Assembly (NCBI RefSeq): GCF_002847445.1
Contig: NZ_CP025432.1
Span: 124,001-188,000 of the forward strand
DNA length: 64,000 nt
Origin: Paracoccus zhejiangensis
Lineage (GTDB): Bacteria; Pseudomonadota; Alphaproteobacteria; Rhodobacterales; Rhodobacteraceae
Direction of reading: 5' to 3'
The translations under genes were made by a program, and so were the position numbers. Below the pieces are notes generated by a model. That model had not been told where the DNA came from, did not search any database, and saw only the letters and a program-made list of their open reading frames with translations. Positions 16,364-24,510 of the stretch are shown piece by piece (within the stretch, counting starts at the first letter, position 1; each line of letters begins with the position of its first letter).

Positions 16364-17050
16364 ATGGTTTCGCGGAGAGGATATGGTTTGGCCGCGGTGA
16401 TCGCGGCAGGTCTTGTGCCGGCGGTCGGACCCAGCAAGGTGGACGCCTATCCGATCGATTGCGCCATCCTGCTGTGCCTGTCAGGGGGTTGGCCCGGCTC
16501 AGTCGAATGCACGGCCGCCCGCGCAGAGTTTGTCCGTCGGATCACCCCCTGGCCCATTGAGCCACCCCTGCAGATCTGGCGTTGCCCGATGCGGGCAAGT
16601 TTCGGGTCGCAATCACCGGCTGATCGCATCTGGTCGATTGCCGCAACAGCCCTTCCTGCGCAGATCGAGATGCCGGAGGGCCGACTTGCGCGGGACCTCG
16701 CAGTCAATATCGCCGGCAGCCCGGCCGCCGATGTCGACATTGCCGACCCGGCTTTCGATGTCGTTCGGTCGATCAAGGTCTATGACATCGACTGGTACGC
16801 CTTTGCCGGCACGACCAGCAACGGCGAACGCGATGTCTGCCACCGGCAGAAGGCCAGGACCCGGCTCGGGAGCTATGATCAGCAAGGTGATTTCAGTTGG
16901 GCGGGGTTCAGCATCACCGCTGCGCCGGCCTGGCTCGACACCAACCTGCACCCCGATTGGCCCTGCATGGCGGCTGGCCGCTATCGCGGGGTTGGCGTCG
17001 AATGGACCGACAGCTTCGGCACGCATGGCTTCGAGGTGGTTCGCTATTAG
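16364..17050 (+). CDS. Secreted protein with a TrbM-like Cys-rich N-terminus
   Basis: A 228-residue protein. The start at 16364 has GAGAGGAA upstream. After a signal peptide (LAAVIAAGLVPAVG), the segment IDCAILLCLSGGWPG, followed by SVECTAARAEF and WRCP, resembles the short Cys motif region of TrbM-type conjugation proteins. The C-terminal half (VYDIDWYAFAGTTSNGERDV and later) does not resemble a family I know. The TrbM assignment is tentative. Confidence 0.6.
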   Translation: MVSRRGYGLAAVIAAGLVPAVGPSKVDAYPIDCAILLCLSGGWPGSVECTAARAEFVRRITPWPIEPPLQIWRCPMRASFGSQSPADRIWSIAATALPAQIEMPEGRLARDLAVNIAGSPAADVDIADPAFDVVRSIKVYDIDWYAFAGTTSNGERDVCHRQKARTRLGSYDQQGDFSWAGFSITAAPAWLDTNLHPDWPCMAAGRYRGVGVEWTDSFGTHGFEVVRY

Positions 17051-17070
17051 ACACGGCAGCAGTCCCAAGC

Positions 17071-17083
17071 TGCAGGATCTGCA
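17071..17083. promoter_or_regulatory. tra-box-like palindrome upstream of repC
   Basis: TGCAGGATCTGCA is a palindrome around GAT. It resembles the agrobacterial TraR box core (TGCAG-AT-CTGCA) with one extra base. It lies about 265 bases before repC, so quorum-sensing control of replication is conceivable, as known for Ti plasmids. A 13-bp match can occur by chance. Confidence 0.3.
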
Positions 17084-17346
17084 CTTCCTGCCCCCATGCT
17101 GCCGAAACCTTCACGGCACAGAAGAGACAGAACAGAGCGAGAGCACCAACCAGAGCCCGAAAAATGAAACCCCCGCGCGGGGAACCCGGCGGGGGGGATC
17201 ACGCAATCAGGTGTGCAAACCTGAAAAGCATAGACGACAGGGTTTAGTGTAGCCCCTCCCGACACGCAGATCAAGCAGAACGCGCCCGCGCGACCAGAGA
17301 AGATCTGCCCGGTCCTCCTGCGCCTGATCCTGACGGGAGCAGCAAG

Positions 17347-18615
17347 ATGATCATCAGCGACGCAGACACCGCCACAGCCAGAGCATCTCGGCCGGTCTTG
17401 CCGGACGCCCTGAGCTTCAACCACCTGGTCGAATTGATCGAGCGCCATGCCTGCCGCGCCTTTGGCATTGGCTTTGCCCGCCGTGAGGCTCTTCTGCGAA
17501 TGATGCGCTCGACCGCCGTCAAGGACTGGACCGATCCCGGCCGCGATCCGGTGTGCTTTCGCGCGCAACAGGATCTGGCCGCCGAACTCGGCATCACCGA
17601 TCGCGCGCTGCGCGCCCATGAGCGCCAGCTGGAAGCCATTGGGCTTCTAAAAATCGATACCGCCGCCGATGGCCACCGGTCCGGAGTTGAACTCGCGAGC
17701 GGCCGCCGTCTTGGCCTCAACCTTGCCCCGCTCATCGGCCGGGTCGCTGAGCTGATGGAGATCGATGCCTTGCGGCGGGCGGAAGGGCGCCGGTTCCAGG
17801 CCCTGCGCCTCGAATGTTCGGCCCTGAAGCGCGATCTGCGGCGCAGGGTCGAGGAGATGCTCGAAACGGACCCGAAGCATCCGGCCGTGACCGAGGCGCT
17901 CAGATCCTATGCCAGCTGGCCACGGCGCTACGCGTCGTTTCGGACGATCGCCGGCCTCGAGGCCCATCTGCAGGAGATCCAGGTTGCCTGCGACAGGCTC
18001 TCCGAAGCGCAGGCATGTCGCGCAGAATCTTCCGGCGTGGCGGAAGCCGGGGTTCCGGCGATACAAAAGACAATCCTAAAGATATCTGTCTCTTCTGGCG
18101 GCTCGAGTGCCAGACGGCTGCCCGAGGCACGGCGGAGAACCATGAGCGGCCTTGCGGATCACGCGCCGGCCGCAGAAAGCCGCACCGTCAGACGGGCGTC
18201 GCCTCCAGAAACCCGCTGCAGGCCCGAAGCCCCCGAAGCCTTCAGTGCCGACCAGCTCTACCGGATGGCCTCTGAAGACATGCGGCTCTGCCTCGATATG
18301 GCTGACCGAGGGGATGGCATGCTGACCGAGCTGGCGTTCATCAGGGCGGCGATCGCGATCCTGCCCGATCTCGGCATTCATCCCTCTGCCTGGGAGGAGG
18401 CAGCCGAAACCATGGGCAATCTCGCCGCGGCCTTGGTCGTGCTGATCGTCGATGCCAATCGCTTCCGCACCGCCAATCCGGTGCGAAAGCCCGGTGCCAT
18501 GCTGCGGGTCCTGACCCGCAGCGCACAGCGTGGGCAACTGAACCTGCGGGGAAGTCTCACGGCGCTCAGGCGATGGAAGCTCGATCAGGACTGCGGCCCG
18601 TCGGCAAAGGCGTGA
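17347..18615 (+). CDS. repC: RepC-type plasmid replication initiator (solitary)
   Basis: A 422-residue protein. The N-terminal domain carries a winged-helix segment (FRAQQDLAAELGITDRALRA then HERQLEAIGLL), typical of RepC. The C-terminal region (LGIHPSAWEEAAETMGNLAA, NPVRKPGAMLRVLTRSAQRG) matches the RepC C-domain. Start at 17347 with GGGAG upstream. RepC binds an origin inside its own gene in the repABC family, but no repA or repB lies nearby. The ~300 bases upstream hold GC-rich hairpins, among them TCAGGT-N6-ACCTGA near 17208. Confidence 0.8.
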   Translation: MIISDADTATARASRPVLPDALSFNHLVELIERHACRAFGIGFARREALLRMMRSTAVKDWTDPGRDPVCFRAQQDLAAELGITDRALRAHERQLEAIGLLKIDTAADGHRSGVELASGRRLGLNLAPLIGRVAELMEIDALRRAEGRRFQALRLECSALKRDLRRRVEEMLETDPKHPAVTEALRSYASWPRRYASFRTIAGLEAHLQEIQVACDRLSEAQACRAESSGVAEAGVPAIQKTILKISVSSGGSSARRLPEARRRTMSGLADHAPAAESRTVRRASPPETRCRPEAPEAFSADQLYRMASEDMRLCLDMADRGDGMLTELAFIRAAIAILPDLGIHPSAWEEAAETMGNLAAALVVLIVDANRFRTANPVRKPGAMLRVLTRSAQRGQLNLRGSLTALRRWKLDQDCGPSAKA

Positions 18616-18620
18616 GGCCG

Positions 18621-18860
18621 TCACATACCACCGGCCTGATAGCCACGGGCGCATTTGCGCCTGATCCAGCCATCGCAGGCAGCGCGGGCGGCCCCGGCTT
18701 CGGAATACCAGTCGCGCCGGCCCTGGCCCTCGGTCCCGATCCGGCCCCATTGGCGCAGCAGAACCGCTCCGCCGAAGAGATCGGGGGCGATCTCCAGCCG
18801 GTAGAACCGTGCCATGTTGCACAGCGGATCACAGCGGGTCAGATGGACAGAATCATGCAT
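18621..18860 (-). CDS. Small WGR-domain protein
   Basis: A 79-residue protein made almost entirely of a WGR domain (HLTRCDPLCNMARFYRLEI, then LFGGAVLLRQWGRIGTEGQG and KCARGY). Free-standing WGR proteins of this size are common on alphaproteobacterial plasmids; the domain is thought to bind nucleic acid. The start at 18860 keeps the conserved N-terminal strand; an ATG at 18815 is an alternative. It is convergent with repC. Confidence 0.8.
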   Translation of the reverse strand: MHDSVHLTRCDPLCNMARFYRLEIAPDLFGGAVLLRQWGRIGTEGQGRRDWYSEAGAARAACDGWIRRKCARGYQAGGM

Positions 18861-19031
18861 GGCGGCAGATTGCCTGCGGCACTGACGCCGCGTCCAATGA
18901 CTTTCCTGAATCGGTGCCGCAGGATGGATTCGGCCGGCTGATGATTGCGCCGGGCGCCATTCGCATCACGCGACCCGCCTCGATCAGCGGGTCTCGTCCG
19001 TCGGGACGGGCACAGAAGGCCACGACGAGGG

Positions 19032-19325
19032 TCACTTGTTTCCGTCGATCCATTTCGACATCAGCCCCTTGTCGCGGAAGCATTCGTGAGGAACGGCACG
19101 TTGCTTGATCCGGGCGAGGCGCTCGGCAAAGGCAACCTGCTTCGAGGATGGCCGATTGTCCCGGGGGACAGCCTTCCGCCCGGCCTGGGCCTCGATCCAT
19201 GCGCTGATGGTCCGGCGGTCTTGCTGGACCTCCCAAGGAAGGAGGGTCTGGTTCCGCAGTGCCAAGGAGCGCGCATAGGCAATCTGCCGGGGCGTGGCGG
19301 GCAGGGCGAAGCTTGTGGTCTCCAC
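19032..19325 (-). CDS. Small protein with two ~40-residue repeats
   Basis: A 97-residue protein with a GTG start and GGGAG upstream. Two repeats are visible: PRQIAYARSLALRNQTLLPW followed by SAWIEAQ, and SKQVAFAERLARIKQRAVPH followed by SKWIDGN. This repeat resembles the short helical modules found at the ends of some topoisomerases and in plasmid proteins, suggesting DNA binding. The exact function is unknown. Confidence 0.65.
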   Translation of the reverse strand: METTSFALPATPRQIAYARSLALRNQTLLPWEVQQDRRTISAWIEAQAGRKAVPRDNRPSSKQVAFAERLARIKQRAVPHECFRDKGLMSKWIDGNK

Positions 19326-19403
19326 GACGATACTCCCTGATTGGCTTGCTATCGAGCATAGAACATAACAGGAACATAATCAATCTGCCGGGCGGGGTTG
19401 CGC

Positions 19404-20144
19404 GTGATTCCGGCATTGCGATTCTGGCAGGTGCGCGCCTATCAATTGGTGATCCGCCGTCGCCCGGCGACGGGTTTCACCGAACTGTTCGGGGCCGCCA
19501 TGAAGACGAGTGCCAAGGTAGCATTGGAGAAGGTCGCTCGGGCCGTGCTGCAAAGGCATGCATGCCCGGTGCCGTTTCACGAAGTGCGCACGCGATTTCT
19601 CGGCAGCATCGCCACGCCGGCGATGTCGGTTTCGCCCTTGCCGGTCATCAAGGGATTGTGGGGCGGTGTGCTCCCCAGCTTCGAGAGCATGGACGAGCTC
19701 AACGAGCTCCTTGACGTTTTGGTGCAGGGATTGTGGAACGACCTGACCCGACATCAGAAGCGCAGCCAGCCGTTTCGGCTCACCCGGCTGCCACCTGACG
19801 CCACTGCTGCAAATCTGGGCCAGTTTGCCCGCGTGCGCCGTGAGGAGCTGGATGGGTTTGTCGAGGGGATCTTCAACGGGCAGGATGCCATCGATCTGCC
19901 TGAGCGCGCCCATGAGGCTGTCGGGCATCTGGGCGAACTGCGCGCGATGATGGCCGGCATCTCGGACCTTGTGGCACGTGATCCCTCGGCCGGTGACCGC
20001 AACGAACTCGAGGCAACATTCAGGCATATGCGCGACCTGACCCGGATCATGGAAACCGAGATCCATGAGGCGGTCCTGTCCTGCAGCCGGGCCCGGCGGC
20101 AGATGCGCGAGGCGAGACCAATCACCCGGCCGACGATCCACTGA
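19404..20144 (+). CDS. Hypothetical plasmid protein
   Basis: A roughly 246-residue soluble protein with an uncertain start (TTG 19398, GTG 19404 or ATG at about 19500). It is predicted mostly helical, e.g. ELNELLDVLVQGLWNDLTRH and EATFRHMRDLTRIMETEIHE, with no membrane segment. It is divergent from the small repeat protein and downstream of the replication module. I do not recognise a family. Confidence 0.6.
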   Translation: MIPALRFWQVRAYQLVIRRRPATGFTELFGAAMKTSAKVALEKVARAVLQRHACPVPFHEVRTRFLGSIATPAMSVSPLPVIKGLWGGVLPSFESMDELNELLDVLVQGLWNDLTRHQKRSQPFRLTRLPPDATAANLGQFARVRREELDGFVEGIFNGQDAIDLPERAHEAVGHLGELRAMMAGISDLVARDPSAGDRNELEATFRHMRDLTRIMETEIHEAVLSCSRARRQMREARPITRPTIH

Positions 20145-20337
20145 TCTCGGGTCCGCCAAGGCCGCCGCTGAGCGAATCTGACAGGATTTCCTTCAGGCTG
20201 GCGCTCGTGACTTGTGAGCCGGAATCGCGCACGGAGAATTTCTGTGCGATTGCACGGGGTGAGTCATCGAGCGCAACTTTGTCCGCCATGATCTTCCACA
20301 TCCCCCGCATCGTCGCCCCTTCGCTCTGCTCGGTCAT
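20122..20337 (-). CDS. Possible small protein, convergent with the preceding gene
   Basis: A 71-residue frame starting MTEQSEGATMRGMWKIMADK; an internal ATG (MWKIMAD) may be the real start. It overlaps the end of the preceding plus-strand gene by 23 bases. Polar, Ser-rich composition. No family seen; it could be a chance frame. Confidence 0.3.
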   Translation of the reverse strand: MTEQSEGATMRGMWKIMADKVALDDSPRAIAQKFSVRDSGSQVTSASLKEILSDSLSGGLGGPEISGSSAG

Positions 20338-20445
20338 ATTGGGGGTCGAGTGGTCGATATCTGGTTAGTCGGGAACCGCCCAGCTGAGCATCGGATGATC
20401 ATCGGCAACTTCTGATCGCGGAACAAGCTTTTCCATACAGCCCGG

Positions 20446-20821
20446 AAGATCGATGGAGGCCCGCTTCTTGCGGGCCGCGACCGCCGGGGGATTCGGACGA
20501 AGCCGAACGCCCCGGCTTATTGCTGGGCCGCTTTCCGCGGCCGTCATGGGAACCGCCGGTTCCCCCGTTCAAGGGCGCGTCGGCTTGACGGGGCGAGGGG
20601 TGTCCCCGGCCTTCCTTCGCGCTGCGCGCTCCGTGCAGGCCGGGTGATCCCCCTCCCCTCGCCCCTGCGGCCGACCCCTGATCGGGTCCCCCTCCTGCCC
20701 TCGCCGGGAGGCAGGGTTTCAGGAGAGGCGCGCGGTTCCCGCGTCCTCGCCAGAAACCCCGCCCGATGATGGGCACCCCGACCACGGCAAAGACCAAGGC
20801 GGGACCGTCGCAAAAAAGGAA
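20446..20821 (+). repeat. Structured leader repeat, copy A
   Basis: First of three ~370-base copies (others at 27545-27892 and 33564-33942). It contains hairpins GGCCCGC-ttctt-GCGGGCC, GGCCGC-tttcc-GCGGCC, GGGAACC-gcc-GGTTCCC, and a long stem closed by GGTTTC/GAAACC near the 3' end. It ends in an A-rich ribosome site just before the next ATG. It is nearly identical to copy C. Confidence 0.9.
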
Positions 20822-20828
20822 ATCTACC

Positions 20829-21455
20829 ATGTTTCACAATTTTGATGGCCTGACCCGCAATGATGGTCGCTGGCTCAATCTCTGGGCCGCGTTTGATGTG
20901 ACCGGCGAATATCTCGGCACCTTCACGCTGGATGATCTGCGCGCGAAAGCAGCGGATGCTGGCAAATGGATCAGCGCCGTTCAGTATCGCCGCGCTGGTC
21001 AACAGATTGACCAAGCCGCGCTGGCGCAGAATTTCAATGGGATGCCGCGCGGCACGACCATTTTTGATTTCACCGGCTTTCGCGTGTCGCCCGTCCGCGA
21101 CATGGGTGGCAGCGCCGAGGTCTGCGATCCCGGCGAGCATGATTTCTGGTCGGTCTATGGGTTTCACCGGGACGCCGAGGAATGGCAGATTGTCCATGAT
21201 GCCCCTTGGGGCGAAATCGGTGAAACCCTCGCCCGGATCGTGGACCTGACCGGCGAGTTGGTCGAATACCGCGACCTGTCCCATGCCTATGCCAATACCC
21301 GCCTGCCCGATCTTGTCGACCTGCTGGCACAGCGCATTCTGGATGAAATCCCTGATCAGGATGACCCAAACTCGCGCATCGATTACGCCGACGCGCATCC
21401 GCTGGAAGAACTGCGCGACCTGATCCTGTTCGCCCTCAACGCGCGGAGGGGCTGA
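20829..21455 (+). CDS. Hypothetical protein, first gene behind leader copy A
   Basis: A 208-residue acidic soluble protein starting MFHNFDGLTRNDGRWLNLWA. The start at 20829 follows an AAAAAGGA site supplied by the end of the repeat. It contains GTTIFDFTGFRVSPVRDMGG and WQIVHDAPWGEIGETLARIV. Its stop lies 1 base before the next start, indicating an operon. Family unknown; position suggests an establishment gene expressed on entry into a recipient. Confidence 0.7.
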   Translation: MFHNFDGLTRNDGRWLNLWAAFDVTGEYLGTFTLDDLRAKAADAGKWISAVQYRRAGQQIDQAALAQNFNGMPRGTTIFDFTGFRVSPVRDMGGSAEVCDPGEHDFWSVYGFHRDAEEWQIVHDAPWGEIGETLARIVDLTGELVEYRDLSHAYANTRLPDLVDLLAQRILDEIPDQDDPNSRIDYADAHPLEELRDLILFALNARRG

Positions 21456-21456
21456 T

Positions 21457-22053
21457 ATGGGCTGGCTCATCTATCCCGACACCCCGTCCTGCATCCGCGA
21501 TGAAATCGCCCGGCTCTGCACCTGGGACAGCGAGAAAGGGCGGGGTTTTCCCGTCCTGATCAGCCGCAAGGGATCGGTCTGGTATGCGGCGGTCCGCGCT
21601 GAACCTGCCGCCGGCCGGCTGGACAGCGGTCGCGACCCTACCGGGCATTTCGAGACCGATGCCACGGGCGGCTATACCTTCGCCGCAGTGTTCCTGACCA
21701 CGACCAGCAAGGGCGAGTGGGGCTATAAGGACATGGACGAAACCAGCGGCCCCAATCACGCCGAGGCTCCGGCGAAGCTGCTGGACCTGCTGTCACCGAC
21801 CAGTGCCGAATTTGCCCTCACTTGGCGGCAGCGCTGCCGCGACCATGCCGCACGCAGCAATCGGCGACTGAAAGCCGGCGACCTGATCCGCCTGACGACA
21901 GCCTTGCGGTTTTCAGACGGGGCCGAGTTGCAGACCTTCCGCGTCGCAAAGGAAAAATGGGGGCGCAGCAGCCGGACGGTGTTCATCAGCACCGAAACCG
22001 GCGGTCGCTATTCCATCAGCAACATCATGTCCCGCGATTGGACCCGCATCTGA
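21457..22053 (+). CDS. DUF6927-like plasmid protein
   Basis: A 198-residue protein starting MGWLIYPDTPSCIRDEIARL, with GYTFAAVFLTTTSKGEWGYK and DETSGPNHAEAP in the middle, characteristic of a conserved plasmid family I associate with DUF6927 (moderate confidence in the name). It is soluble, with no signal peptide, and co-transcribed with the previous gene. A stable GC hairpin follows at 22063-22082. Function unknown. Confidence 0.75.
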   Translation: MGWLIYPDTPSCIRDEIARLCTWDSEKGRGFPVLISRKGSVWYAAVRAEPAAGRLDSGRDPTGHFETDATGGYTFAAVFLTTTSKGEWGYKDMDETSGPNHAEAPAKLLDLLSPTSAEFALTWRQRCRDHAARSNRRLKAGDLIRLTTALRFSDGAELQTFRVAKEKWGRSSRTVFISTETGGRYSISNIMSRDWTRI

Positions 22054-22062
22054 CCCGGCAGC

Positions 22063-22082
22063 GCCGCGCCGCGTGGCGCGGC
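22063..22082. promoter_or_regulatory. Intercistronic hairpin
   Basis: GCCGCGCC-gcgt-GGCGCGGC, an 8-bp perfect stem without a T-run. The identical stem with a different loop (tgac) occurs in the next intergenic gap at 22443-22462. It may shape mRNA processing or attenuate transcription. Confidence 0.6.
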
Positions 22083-22118
22083 GGCACCTGCATCCTCTGA
22101 CATTCAAGGATCAATTCC

Positions 22119-22433
22119 ATGACCCATGCACAACAGATGATCACCATCCCGAACAGCCTCTATGGCGACCAGACCGTGACCGCCTATTGCCGGTCGGGGC
22201 TTGGCGTTTTTAAGCAGCACAAACGCTGGCAGGTCGTTCATGTCGCATCCGGCATGAGCATCGGCAGCGGACGGGGCGGCGATCGCCGCACCCGGAAAGG
22301 TGCTTTCGCGATCATGGACGCCCTTCTGCAAACGCCGGTCGATTGGTCGAAGCCCTATGATCAGATCCGCAATGATGTGGCCGCCAACAGGACCGCGATC
22401 ATGCTGGCCCTGAGCGCATCGCGCGACCAGTGA
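22119..22433 (+). CDS. Small hypothetical protein of the leader-A operon
   Basis: A 104-residue basic protein: MTHAQQMITIPNSLYGDQTV at the start, a Gly/Arg-rich stretch (GSGRGGDRRTRKGAFAIMDA) in the middle, helical end. AAGGA lies upstream of the ATG at 22119. No membrane segment. Its place between hairpins in the leader-A operon suggests coordinate expression with the methylase-like gene downstream. Family unknown. Confidence 0.65.
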   Translation: MTHAQQMITIPNSLYGDQTVTAYCRSGLGVFKQHKRWQVVHVASGMSIGSGRGGDRRTRKGAFAIMDALLQTPVDWSKPYDQIRNDVAANRTAIMLALSASRDQ

Positions 22434-22442
22434 TGTCCCCGC

Positions 22443-22462
22443 GCCGCGCCTGACGGCGCGGC
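22443..22462. promoter_or_regulatory. Intercistronic hairpin identical in stem to 22063-22082
   Basis: GCCGCGCC-tgac-GGCGCGGC. Conserved stem and changed loop compared with the neighbouring hairpin point to a selected structure rather than chance. Confidence 0.6.
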
Positions 22463-22492
22463 ACCCTGCCCCATCCCCATGAGGATTTTGAC

Positions 22493-23287
22493 ATGGCCCA
22501 TCCCGCCGTGAGTGCATTCCTGCGCGCCCTCGATCAATTCGACCGCTCGAAAACCCGCACCGAGATCTTTCGCCTGTTCTGCGAAATGGCCTATTGCGCG
22601 CTGGCCAAGCGCGCCTCGCCCTTTGCCGATCAGCGGGACCGGCTCGAAGCGGCCTATTTGGCTTGTGTCGGCAGGTTCCCGAAGAAGGACGATGTGCGCC
22701 GGATGCCCGAAATGATGGCCCTCGCCATCGAAGCCATTGCCGGCGGCGGCATCGACTTCATCGGCCAGGTGGCGGCCGAGATCGGTGCGCTTGATGCCGG
22801 CCTCGGGCAGTTTTTCACGCCCTATGAGGTCAGCCGCCTGATGGCCGAAATGAGCCTTGGGGATGCCCGTGAACAGATCGAGGCGCAGGGCTTCATCACC
22901 GTGTCCGAACCCGCAGCCGGTGCCGGCGGCATGGTGCTGGCGCTGGCCGATGCGCTGGAAAGCCAGGGCTTCGATCCGGCACGGCATATCTGGGTGGAAG
23001 CTATGGAGTTGTCCCGCAGCACCTTCCACATGGCCTTTATCCAGATCAGCACGCGCGGCATTGCCGGGCGCGTCATCAACGGCAGCAGCCTTTCGCTGGA
23101 CGTGTTCGAGCAGGCTTATACGGCGGCTGCGCCAGTGTTCTACGGCCTTCACGGCGATCCGTTCGCAAAGCAGAAGGACGCCGCCCGCCGTGCGGCTGAG
23201 GCCGAAGAAGAGGCCCGCGCCCGGACACGCGAGCTGCTGCGCAGCACCGCGCCAGCCCAGGCTCACACCGTCTGGCAATGCGATTGA
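22493..23287 (+). CDS. N6-adenine DNA methylase-like protein lacking motif IV
   Basis: A 264-residue protein with an HsdM-type fold signature: GQFFTPYEVSRLMAEM (motif X region, about 103-118) and VSEPAAGAGGMVLALADAL (SAM-binding motif I). The expected catalytic (N/D)PP(Y/F) motif is not present; the corresponding part reads NGSSLSLDVFEQAY. It may bind DNA or SAM without methylating, or use an unusual active site. It is the last gene before a strong terminator. Orphan methylases and methylase relatives on plasmids often counter host restriction. Confidence 0.78.
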   Translation: MAHPAVSAFLRALDQFDRSKTRTEIFRLFCEMAYCALAKRASPFADQRDRLEAAYLACVGRFPKKDDVRRMPEMMALAIEAIAGGGIDFIGQVAAEIGALDAGLGQFFTPYEVSRLMAEMSLGDAREQIEAQGFITVSEPAAGAGGMVLALADALESQGFDPARHIWVEAMELSRSTFHMAFIQISTRGIAGRVINGSSLSLDVFEQAYTAAAPVFYGLHGDPFAKQKDAARRAAEAEEEARARTRELLRSTAPAQAHTVWQCD

Positions 23288-23353
23288 CGCAGGTCGCTGC
23301 GGCGCCTATTCTGCACAAGAACGAAAGGGGATCATTGATCCCGCTTTTCAGGG

Positions 23354-23376
23354 TTTCCTTCTGCGACGAAGGTTCA
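23354..23376 (+). repeat. 23-bp element preceding a terminator (copy 1)
   Basis: An exact 23-base match to 31091-31113, containing the small hairpin CCTT-ctgcgacg-AAGG. Both copies sit directly before a Rho-independent terminator at the 3' end of a gene block that begins with the long leader repeat. Confidence 0.75.
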
Positions 23377-23380
23377 CTTG

Positions 23381-23405
23381 GGCCGCCCTCGGGCGGCCTT
23401 TTCTT
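23381..23405 (+). terminator. Rho-independent terminator of the leader-A operon
   Basis: Stem GGCCGCCC-tc-GGGCGGCC followed by a T-rich run (TTTTCTTT). It closes the 20829-23287 operon. Confidence 0.9.
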
Positions 23406-23441
23406 TGGCGCACATTATTTCAGCTGCTGATCCATTGATCG

Positions 23442-23729
23442 TCAGCACAGATCCTTATCATCAGCCTGATTAACTTCGAGTCGGCAGGCAGATGGGTCCG
23501 GGCTGGAAAGGCAAATAGCCAGTGCCCTTGTTTTGTCTGCCCATGGTCCGCCGTCGTTTCCAACGGGTAGGCTATAGTGATGCTGTGATAAAGCCACGCA
23601 TGCGTTGATTTGCGCCACAAGCTGCTCTCTTTCGTTCGTCTCGGATGAGCTTTGTATCTGTCCCCAGAGCGCTACCCCCGTAACTCCAAGCGCAGACAGC
23701 GAGATGATCACTGGAGCGGTATTTGTCAT
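23442..23729 (-). CDS. Small membrane-anchored hypothetical protein
   Basis: A roughly 95-residue protein with one N-terminal hydrophobic segment (APVIISLSALGVTGVALWG) and a polar, Cys-containing tail (INACVALSQHHYS, AICLSSPDPSAC). A start at 23729 has GGGGTT upstream; ATG 23741 is possible. Likely anchored in the inner membrane with its tail in the periplasm. It lies beside vapBC, in a segment that interrupts the leader-driven block. No family recognised. Confidence 0.5.
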   Translation of the reverse strand: MTNTAPVIISLSALGVTGVALWGQIQSSSETNEREQLVAQINACVALSQHHYSLPVGNDGGPWADKTRALAICLSSPDPSACRLEVNQADDKDLC

Positions 23730-23749
23730 AAGCAACCCCATCTATGTTA

Positions 23750-24175
23750 CTATGCCAGATCCGTTTCGCTGAAATCACGCCCCTTATAGAGCAGCGGAAC
23801 CTGTTCGGCCTTCGCGCAGGCATAGGACAGCGCATCGCCCATGTTCAGCTGGGCTGGATGGCCGACCTGCTTGCCGTAGATCGCCAGCGCGGTAATCGCC
23901 TCCCTGCCGATCTCGCTGGTGATCGGCATTTCCTGCGCTTCAAGGGCTTCCAGCAGCTGATCGACCAGCCCGGTCGCATCGGCATAGTCGGCGGCAGAGG
24001 CCGGCCCCTTGCCGCGCGTCTCGATCCGCGCGCGCACCAGCGCCAGCACCGCCTCCATCCGCACCACCGGCGAGAACCGCAGTTTGCCGCGTGCGGCCTC
24101 CATTGCTTTCAGGAGCGCGTTGCCGTCCGATTCCCGCAGCAGCACTGCGACCACCGCGCTGGCATCGAGAAACAT
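23750..24175 (-). CDS. vapC: VapC-type PIN-domain toxin
   Basis: A 141-residue PIN-domain ribonuclease. Acidic active-site residues are visible: D4 in MFLDASAVVAVLL, E41 in RMEAVLALV, D114 in NMGDALSYACA, with LLYKGRDFSETDL at the end. The start at 24175 overlaps the antitoxin stop (TGATG), so toxin translation is coupled to the antitoxin. Family toxins cleave tRNA or rRNA. It probably stabilises the plasmid by post-segregational killing. Confidence 0.9.
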   Translation of the reverse strand: MFLDASAVVAVLLRESDGNALLKAMEAARGKLRFSPVVRMEAVLALVRARIETRGKGPASAADYADATGLVDQLLEALEAQEMPITSEIGREAITALAIYGKQVGHPAQLNMGDALSYACAKAEQVPLLYKGRDFSETDLA

Positions 24176-24420
24176 CAGTCCTCGCCCCACATCTCATCCA
24201 TGAACGCCTTGTCGGAGTTTTTCGCCGCGACAAACCCGCCGTCAGCCGCCTGCCGCTGGATCTTCGTAACGCGGTCTGCAAGGCTTTCCTTGGCCGCCAG
24301 CGCCTCGATCTGTGCTGCCAGCGCGCGGCGCACCGCCTCGCTCTTGTTGCTCTGGCCCGTCATGGCGCAGTATTTCTCGACCAATGCGTCGATCTCGTCT
24401 CCTCTGATCAGGATTGCCAT
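24175..24420 (-). CDS. vapB: VapB-type antitoxin (Rv0623-like family)
   Basis: An 81-residue antitoxin: N-terminal DNA-binding part (MAILIRGDEIDALVEKYCAM, TGQSNKSEAVRRALAAQIEA), then a C-terminal toxin-neutralising tail (FVAAKNSDKAFMDEMWGED). The start is preceded by AGAGGATA inside the promoter palindrome. It presumably represses its own operon at 24420-24456. Confidence 0.9.
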   Translation of the reverse strand: MAILIRGDEIDALVEKYCAMTGQSNKSEAVRRALAAQIEALAAKESLADRVTKIQRQAADGGFVAAKNSDKAFMDEMWGED

Positions 24421-24456
24421 GTGTATATCCTCTATTGTATGATAGATATATACACA
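24420..24456. promoter_or_regulatory. vapBC operator palindrome
   Basis: Arms TGTGTATAT (24420-24428) and ATATACACA (24448-24456) are perfect reverse complements separated by 19 bases, immediately upstream of vapB and AT-rich against a GC-rich background. This fits autoregulation by the VapBC complex. Confidence 0.7.
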
Positions 24457-24510
24457 TCAGGATAGATTTCTGCAATTCCCGAGGTCAGTGATTCTCGACA
24501 GGTAATCTTT

